Below are positions 58,406 through 64,000 of a DNA stretch of 64,000 nt, piece after piece. Each line of letters opens with the position of its first letter. Position 1 is the stretch's first letter. A program made the position numbers and the translations under genes. The notes beneath the pieces are model-generated. The model searched no databases. It saw only the letters and a program-made list of their open reading frames with translations, and had not been told where the DNA came from. This DNA is from Acinetobacter nectaris CIP 110549. GTDB lineage: Bacteria > Pseudomonadota > Gammaproteobacteria > Pseudomonadales > Moraxellaceae. The stretch lies in contig NZ_KI530712.1 in the NCBI RefSeq assembly GCF_000488215.1, positions 1,182,881-1,246,880 of the forward strand, written 5' to 3'.

Positions 58406-60976
58406 ATGTCCAAGAATAGCTTTGGTCAGGTCTATCGCAGATTATCAAGTAAAGTACTTGATCTTGTGGTGAAGCCACGTGTTCTTGGCGAAGTTCCATC
58501 AAAAAAAGTGACTGAAACACCTACTGAAGTCCCTACATCTCCTCAAGCGGTATGCTATGTTTTACAAACTTACTCACGCAGTAATGCACTCGTTATCGAT
58601 GGTGAAACACGTCGTTTAGGGTTACACCCTGCTTTAGAGCCATTACAACTTAACGAGTTAAGCGAAAAAACATCGGTATTTTTTTTACAGCAAAAAGAAA
58701 CCACCTATACCACAGATAATAAGCACTCTCTTCCACCTAAACTGGTTCACCTTGTCGAATTTTTAGAAAAGCATCCAGAAGCAGATATTCAACTGATCCC
58801 TGTCACTGTTTTATGGGGGCGCGCACCAGACAAAGAAGACTCTCTGCTTAAACTTCTATTTACAGATACTTGGGCAACACCAAGCAAGTTTAAGCAATTG
58901 GTAAATATTGGTGTACATGGTCGTCAGTCTTTCTTAGAGTTTCATCCAGAACAATCTCTGAAAACACTCATTCAAACAGCAAAAGAACAAAATACAAATC
59001 TCGCTCCAAGTACATATATTGTTCATCACCTTAACCAATATTTAGACCGCCAACGTGAAGCGGTTCTTGGGCCTGATTTATCTGACCGTCGCAATGTCAT
59101 TCAGTCAATTATCAAATCAACCAATATTCAAGATTCTATTCGTCGAGAAAGTTTAAGAAGTAAAATTAGCTTGTTTGAGGCAGAAAGACGCGCAGTTGGC
59201 TATATTAATGAAATTGTTTCAGATTACTCTTATTCAACTGTGCGTTTTGCAGATATGGCACTTACACGTCTATGGACACAACTCTATGACGGCGTAGAGG
59301 TGCACAACTTCAATACCGTACGTGAACTTGCTAAGGACTACGAAGTCGTATACACCCCTTGTCACCGTAGTCATATCGACTATCTCCTCTTGTCATATAT
59401 TATTCACAGACGTGGATTGATGGTGCCATATATTGCTGCGGGCGATAACTTAAATTTACCTTTAGTGGGTCAATTCCTTCGCGGTGGTGGCGCATTCTTT
59501 ATTCGTCGCTCTTTCCGCGGAAATGGCCTATATACATCAGTCTTTAAAGAATACCTTTACAGTATCGTTTCGCGTAATACACCTTTAGAGTACTTTATTG
59601 AAGGTGGTCGCTCACGTACAGGACGCTTGCTACCACCTAAAACAGGTATGCTTGCCATGACTGTGCATAGCCACCTACGTAACAAAGGAAAGAATAAACC
59701 TATTGTATTTATTCCTACCTATATTGGTTATGAACGCCTTATGGAAGGTTCAACATATATTGGAGAGCTACAAGGTAACCCTAAAGAAGCTGAATCCGTT
59801 TTAGGCTTAGTCAAAACATTACGTAAAATTGAGCGTATTTTTGGTAAAGTTCACTTAAACTTCGGTGAACCCGTTTTCTTAGATGATGTACTAAAAGCAC
59901 ATCAAGCAGATCAGATTACAATTGAAAAAAATGACGACCCAATTCCACCTGAAGTTTCAACGGCGATTACAAGTTCAGCCTATGAAATTTTAGAAAAAAT
60001 TAATAATGCGGCAGTCATTAATCCTGTTTCTCTTATTTCTCTGATTTTACTTGCTACTGAAAAACATACGCTTGATGAAGAGCTATTTATTAAACAGCTT
60101 GATACTTACCGTAATTTAGCAACACATCTACCTTATGATGACCGTACAGAAGTTACCTCATTATCAGGTAAAGAAATTATTCGTCACGGAATCAAACTCA
60201 AACTACTCAAACGTGTGCAGCATGCGCTTGGTGATATTATCGCTATTGAAGACAATCAAGCTGTTCTACTGACATACTTCCGCAACAACATCTTACACTC
60301 ATTTATTTTGCCTTCACTCATTGCATCACTTGTCGAGTTAAATGGCAAAATTGGTCGTAAAGATTTAGTCAATGTTATTAGTATGCTCTACCCTTTCCTA
60401 AAAGCTGAACTATTTATGAAATGGGATGGAGAAACACTTAAACCTGCTATTGAGCAATATATTGATGCGCTCACCGATGCTCAACTCATTCTTAATGAAG
60501 ACAACATCCTTTATAGTCCACAACCCAATACGATTGCACACAATCAGCTTGTTATTTTAGGCGCATCTGTTAAACAAAGCCTTGAACGCTATTACATGAC
60601 ATTGGCAATTATCACACAACGTGGTTCAGGCAATATTTCAGCAAAACAAGCAGAAGACCTAAGCTATCTGCTTGGTCAGCGTTTCTCTGTTTTATATGAA
60701 TACAACTCACCTGAATTCTTTGACAAGTCACTTTTCCAAGGCTTTTTAAAAGTACTCAGTCAAAAAGACTATATACGCACCAATGAGAAAGGCTTCATTG
60801 AATTTGATGAATACCTAACCAATGTTGCGCAATATGCAAATCTTGTTCTTGATGATGTTACATTACAAATGCTTCAGCACATTACACAATTTAGTGATGA
60901 AGAACTGAAAGAAGCACTCGATGCTTTAGCCGCACAAAATGCAAAACGTCGTCTAAAGCGTAAAGCAAAAAAATAA
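58406..60976 (+). CDS. plsB: Glycerol-3-phosphate 1-O-acyltransferase
   Basis: 856 residues, the long membrane-associated PlsB that makes lysophosphatidic acid from acyl-CoA/ACP and glycerol-3-phosphate. Acyltransferase blocks are in order: CHRSHIDYLLLSY (HX4D, about 312-324), GGGAFFIRRSFRGNGLY (about 363-379), YFIEGGRSRTGRLLPPKTGML (about 397-417) and PIVFIPTYIGYERLMEGSTY (about 432-451). The rest of the protein is the PlsB-specific C-terminal helical part ending in a basic LKRKAKK. Start ATG 58406 with TAGGAG upstream. Confidence 0.96.
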   Translation: MSKNSFGQVYRRLSSKVLDLVVKPRVLGEVPSKKVTETPTEVPTSPQAVCYVLQTYSRSNALVIDGETRRLGLHPALEPLQLNELSEKTSVFFLQQKETTYTTDNKHSLPPKLVHLVEFLEKHPEADIQLIPVTVLWGRAPDKEDSLLKLLFTDTWATPSKFKQLVNIGVHGRQSFLEFHPEQSLKTLIQTAKEQNTNLAPSTYIVHHLNQYLDRQREAVLGPDLSDRRNVIQSIIKSTNIQDSIRRESLRSKISLFEAERRAVGYINEIVSDYSYSTVRFADMALTRLWTQLYDGVEVHNFNTVRELAKDYEVVYTPCHRSHIDYLLLSYIIHRRGLMVPYIAAGDNLNLPLVGQFLRGGGAFFIRRSFRGNGLYTSVFKEYLYSIVSRNTPLEYFIEGGRSRTGRLLPPKTGMLAMTVHSHLRNKGKNKPIVFIPTYIGYERLMEGSTYIGELQGNPKEAESVLGLVKTLRKIERIFGKVHLNFGEPVFLDDVLKAHQADQITIEKNDDPIPPEVSTAITSSAYEILEKINNAAVINPVSLISLILLATEKHTLDEELFIKQLDTYRNLATHLPYDDRTEVTSLSGKEIIRHGIKLKLLKRVQHALGDIIAIEDNQAVLLTYFRNNILHSFILPSLIASLVELNGKIGRKDLVNVISMLYPFLKAELFMKWDGETLKPAIEQYIDALTDAQLILNEDNILYSPQPNTIAHNQLVILGASVKQSLERYYMTLAIITQRGSGNISAKQAEDLSYLLGQRFSVLYEYNSPEFFDKSLFQGFLKVLSQKDYIRTNEKGFIEFDEYLTNVAQYANLVLDDVTLQMLQHITQFSDEELKEALDALAAQNAKRRLKRKAKK

Positions 60977-60997
60977 CGGTCTGACACTAAAAGTATC

Positions 60998-61027
60998 AAA
61001 ATAGGTATGCTCAGTCATACCTATTTT
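60998..61027. terminator. Bidirectional terminator between plsB and the epimerase gene
   Basis: AAAATAGGTATG (60998-61009) pairs with CATACCTATTTT (61016-61027), loop CTCAGT, then T-run on the plus strand. Its right arm overlaps the last codons of the convergent gene. Confidence 0.88.
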
Positions 61028-61824
61028 TTTAACAAGTCTTCATAGTCCTGAAAAAAATCTTGATGCACTAACTGAAAGCCAGAAGCTTGTAATGCTGTTG
61101 CATAAATTTTCTTACCTGAGACCGTTAGTGGTTCATACTTCAATAAAGGCAAATGAAGTTGTTTTTGAAACCACTGAATCACTTCATGCAATAGATAGGG
61201 TTTTGAATTGCTGACAATATAGCTCTTTTCCATCACATCTTTTTCCGCTAAAAAAGCTAGAAAATTGGCTAAATCATCAACATGGATACGATTACTCCAA
61301 TGACATTTGCTGTAATTCGTAGTCTTGCTCGCCAGCGTAACCATACGTGCAGCACTATCGCCATAAATCCCTGAAGGACGAATCACAACTGTCTGCTGAG
61401 GATAAGCACTTTGGTAGAGTTGCTCCATCCTCTGTAACAGCTCACCTTGCTCATCATTAGGTTGGGGCATCGTTAAATCATTTACTTCCTGTCCCTCATT
61501 TACACCATACACGCGAGTGGAAGAAACAATAAATAATCTTTTTACAGGATGTGACTGCAATGCTTCTACGATTGGTGCAACGGTATCGACATACGTCTTT
61601 TGATACCCTTCTACGGTACTTTCTTGTGGACTAAGTAATACATAGACAATATCAACATCATGAACGTCCTTTAAATCAAGTGTATGTACATCTTGTTGTA
61701 AGTGATGAACTTCTGTATCTACCTTCTTTGTCGTACTTATGGCTGTAATTTGATGACCTTGTGCAAATAGTTGTTTTGCAATACGCTTTGATGTTTTACC
61801 ATAACCAATAAATAAAATATGCAT
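61021..61824 (-). CDS. NAD(P)-dependent epimerase/dehydratase-like protein (YeeZ type)
   Basis: 267 residues. Rossmann N-terminus MHILFIGYGKTSKRIAKQL (GxGxxS in place of GxGxxG), DIVYVLLSPQEST (about 60-72), LFIVSSTRVYGVNEGQ (about 100-115) in the place of the SDR Ser-Tyr region, VVIRPSGIYGDSA (about 145-157) and NRIHVDDLANFLAFL (about 180-194). This matches the YeeZ/extended-SDR group; substrate unknown. Divergent from recG with 18 bp between start codons, an unusually short shared promoter. Confidence 0.82.
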   Translation of the reverse strand: MHILFIGYGKTSKRIAKQLFAQGHQITAISTTKKVDTEVHHLQQDVHTLDLKDVHDVDIVYVLLSPQESTVEGYQKTYVDTVAPIVEALQSHPVKRLFIVSSTRVYGVNEGQEVNDLTMPQPNDEQGELLQRMEQLYQSAYPQQTVVIRPSGIYGDSAARMVTLASKTTNYSKCHWSNRIHVDDLANFLAFLAEKDVMEKSYIVSNSKPYLLHEVIQWFQKQLHLPLLKYEPLTVSGKKIYATALQASGFQLVHQDFFQDYEDLLKK

Positions 61825-61842
61825 GATATTACCTGAGTTGAG

Positions 61843-63888
61843 ATGGCTTTAATTCATGAGATAAAAGGCATTGGTCGTGCTGCCAGTGCATTACTTGAAA
61901 AACTTCATATCTTTACCACAGATGATTTATTATTTCATCTACCACGAGATTATGAAGACCGTAGCACCATTGTACCAATGAATCAAATTCATGTTGGTCG
62001 AAGCTACTTGCTTGAAGGTGAAGTACAGTCAGTTGACTTCCCACCGGGTAAAAGAAAGTCGATGGCCGTGGCGGTTGCAGATGACTTTGGTAAAGTAACT
62101 TTGCGTTTTTACCATATTTATAAATCACTTACAGATCGATTACAGCCCCATCACCGTGTTCGCATATTTGGTGAAGTTCGACTTGGTGCACGTGGCTTAG
62201 AGCTTTATCACCCTGAAATCCAAAAAGCTGATGGATATCGACCACCACAAAATATTCGCCTCACCGCAATCTACCCAAGCACAGATGGACTCACTCAACC
62301 CAAATTACGTGAATATATTCAACAAGCAAGAGCCTACCATAGTCATCAACTTCCCGAATTATTACCCTCAAAATTTACACATAACTATTCTTTAAAAGAT
62401 GCCCTAAACTATATTCATGAGCCTCCTTTAAGTGCAAATATGCAGCAACTTACACAAGGGACGCATCCAGCACAGCAAAGGCTTATTTTTGAAGAGTTAA
62501 TTGCGCATCAAATTAGCTTACTTACACGGCGTGCATATATTCAACAAGTGAAAGCACCCGCTTTTAAGCAAAGCACATCTTTAGCACCTAAATTACTTTC
62601 ATCACTTCCCTTTTCACCCACAGGTGCACAGCAAAGAGTATCTCAAGAAATTCTTCAAGATCTCTCTCAAAGCAAACCCATGTTACGTTTGGTACAAGGC
62701 GATGTTGGTGCAGGTAAAACTCTAGTTGCAGCTCTTGCAGCATGCCATGCCTTAGAATCGAACTGGCAAATTGCACTTATGGCACCTACCGAAATTTTGG
62801 CAGAACAACATTATCTTAATTTTAAAAAGTGGTTTGAGCCTTTAGGTAAGCAAGTCGCTTGGCTCTCAGGAAAGCAAAAAGGTAAAAAACGCACCTCTAC
62901 GGAGGAATCTATTGCACAGGGCGAAGCACAAATTATTGTAGGTACACATGCTATATTTCAAGAAAGTGTTCACTTTGCAAAACTAGGCTTGGTTATTATC
63001 GATGAGCAACATCGTTTTGGTGTAGATCAACGCCTTGCATTACGAGATAAAGGTTATAAAGGCACAACACCGCACCAATTGGTCATGACTGCAACGCCTA
63101 TTCCTCGCACGTTGGCTATGAGTGCTTATGGTGACTTAGATACATCTATTATTGATGAATTACCCCCCGGTCGTACACCTATTCAAACTGTGACTATTCC
63201 ATTAGAACGGCGTGAGGAAGTATTACAGCGTATTGCCAATAATTGTTTGACAGGTAAACAAGCATATTGGGTATGTACCCTTGTCGAACAGTCAGAGACT
63301 TTAGATGCTCAAGCTGCCGAAGCCACATATACAGAAATTCAAGAAAAATTTCCGACTCTTGCCATTGGCATAGTCCATGGAAAAATGAAAGCCACAGAAA
63401 AACAGGCAGTGATGCAAGCATTCAAAGATAATCAACTGCAGTTGCTTATTGCGACCACTGTTATTGAAGTCGGTGTGGATGTTCCTAACGCAACCATCAT
63501 GGTCATTGAAAATGCTGAAAGGCTTGGACTCTCTCAGCTACACCAACTCCGTGGTCGTGTTGGACGCGGTGCACAAGCGAGTTTCTGTGCATTGCTCTAT
63601 AAAACACCTTTATCTCAAAATGGTCATGAACGATTATCTACATTAAGAGAAAGTAACGATGGCTTTGTCATTGCAGAAAAAGATCTTGAAATTCGTGGGC
63701 CGGGAGAGCTTCTTGGAATAAAACAAACAGGTGATATGGGCTTTCGTGTAGCAAATCTAGAAAGAGATGGACACCTACTCAACCAAGCACATTATGTTGC
63801 ACAAGAAATTTTGCAAAAAGACAAAGAAAAAGCTGAAGCGCTGCTCAATCGTTGGCTTCCACATGCTCCAAGATATGCTTATGTTTAG
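61843..63888 (+). CDS. recG: ATP-dependent DNA helicase RecG
   Basis: 681 residues. Branch-migrating helicase acting on stalled forks and Holliday junctions. An N-terminal OB/wedge domain (about 5-180) with IFGEVRLGARGLELYHPEI is followed by the helicase core: GDVGAGKTLVAALAA (Walker A, about 286-300), MAPTEILAEQH (Ia), IIDEQHRFGVDQR (DEQH box, about 386-398), MTATPIPRTLAMSAYGDLD (III), TVIEVGVDVPNATIMVIENAERLGLSQLHQLRGRVGRG (V-VI, read in parts), then the RecG C-terminal motif GFRVANLERD. Start ATG 61843. Confidence 0.97.
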   Translation: MALIHEIKGIGRAASALLEKLHIFTTDDLLFHLPRDYEDRSTIVPMNQIHVGRSYLLEGEVQSVDFPPGKRKSMAVAVADDFGKVTLRFYHIYKSLTDRLQPHHRVRIFGEVRLGARGLELYHPEIQKADGYRPPQNIRLTAIYPSTDGLTQPKLREYIQQARAYHSHQLPELLPSKFTHNYSLKDALNYIHEPPLSANMQQLTQGTHPAQQRLIFEELIAHQISLLTRRAYIQQVKAPAFKQSTSLAPKLLSSLPFSPTGAQQRVSQEILQDLSQSKPMLRLVQGDVGAGKTLVAALAACHALESNWQIALMAPTEILAEQHYLNFKKWFEPLGKQVAWLSGKQKGKKRTSTEESIAQGEAQIIVGTHAIFQESVHFAKLGLVIIDEQHRFGVDQRLALRDKGYKGTTPHQLVMTATPIPRTLAMSAYGDLDTSIIDELPPGRTPIQTVTIPLERREEVLQRIANNCLTGKQAYWVCTLVEQSETLDAQAAEATYTEIQEKFPTLAIGIVHGKMKATEKQAVMQAFKDNQLQLLIATTVIEVGVDVPNATIMVIENAERLGLSQLHQLRGRVGRGAQASFCALLYKTPLSQNGHERLSTLRESNDGFVIAEKDLEIRGPGELLGIKQTGDMGFRVANLERDGHLLNQAHYVAQEILQKDKEKAEALLNRWLPHAPRYAYV

Positions 63889-64000
63889 TTTATTAAATCG
63901 GCTGAAACCCTGTTACCTTTGTAGTGAATTCAATCTAGAAAATATACACCCTTTATGTATAACTTGTTGGAAGCAGCTTGAAGTCAATCCTAGATATATT
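63881..64000 (+). CDS. comF: ComF-family phosphoribosyltransferase-like protein (3' truncated by window)
   Basis: Only 40 codons are visible. ATG 63881 overlaps the last 8 bases of recG in another frame and opens MFSLLNRLKPCYLC, followed by HPLCITCWKQL. The CxxC...CxxCW arrangement is the zinc-ribbon start of ComF/GntX proteins, whose C-terminus is a phosphoribosyltransferase fold. ComF proteins are needed for DNA uptake in naturally competent bacteria, and Acinetobacter is often competent. The rest of the gene lies beyond the window. Confidence 0.75.
   Translation, partial: MFSLLNRLKPCYLCSEFNLENIHPLCITCWKQLEVNPRYI

Noticed and set aside
1-64000. tRNA, rRNA, CRISPR array or known riboswitch
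   Set aside because: No cloverleaf-like GC-rich segment, no regularly spaced repeats, and no recognised riboswitch consensus was found by reading; a covariance-model search would be needed to exclude small RNAs.

Overview
The window is AT-rich, gene-dense chromosomal DNA from a gammaproteobacterium of the family Moraxellaceae, most likely an Acinetobacter species outside or near the baumannii group. This is inferred from the codon bias and gene repertoire: metX-metW, a long-form LeuA, a piuA-like receptor with piuC, Prc, PlsB, class I fumarase and exbB-exbD-tonB. No species name can be fixed from the sequence alone. No rRNA, tRNA, CRISPR array, complete insertion sequence or prophage was recognised.

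Layout. 1-1449: allantoin-catabolism genes (racemase fragment and puuE, convergent). 1592-3888: dusA, a pnuC-type transporter and a HIT protein. 3900-8219 (minus): tcdA, a TatD nuclease, a DUF3298-type lipoprotein and prfC. 8405-12924 (minus): an MHYT-GGDEF-EAL signalling protein and the periplasmic protease prc. 13115-14140: nagZ. 14141-16693 is an accessory patch holding an orphan lipoprotein, a two-helix small protein, a related gene broken by two frameshifts, and a leftover 5' end of a further copy. 16874-21278: a methyltransferase, proA, an orphan small gene and class I fumarase. 21430-23828: four tandem DUF2059 secreted proteins. 23876-27350 (minus): clpP-clpX and tig.

27734-35032 is an iron-acquisition block: two TonB-dependent catecholate-type receptors behind Fur-box-like sites, a histidine-rich protein, piuC and an FMN alpha-hydroxy acid oxidase. 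exbB, exbD and tonB, which would energise the receptors, lie at 53730-55549 with their own Fur-like site. 35207-39340: leuA, then metX-metW-Sel1 in overlapping order. 39475-40973: rdgB and an AEC permease, tail to tail. 41143-44800: tatABC followed by phoX, whose product carries a twin-arginine signal; both units have Pho-box-like sequences. 44959-49117: lgt, two small membrane proteins, thyA-folA and a DUF4105 protein.

49279-53055 is a four-gene cassette (YdjC/ChbG deacetylase, ArnC-like glycosyltransferase, GtrA, ArnT-like transferase) that together could build, flip and transfer a deacetylated amino sugar to an envelope acceptor such as lipid A. It is preceded by a sequence fitting the PmrA-box pattern. 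53182-64000: msrA, the Ton motor, a dicarboxylate/glutamate symporter, tesB, plsB, a YeeZ-like epimerase, recG and the start of comF.

The strongest leads are the PmrA-box/NaxD-like sugar-transfer cassette, the apparently phosphate-controlled tatABC-phoX pairing with an RBS-masking hairpin, the decaying paralogous family at 14.3-16.7 kb, the DUF2059 array and the histidine-rich protein between the two iron receptors.
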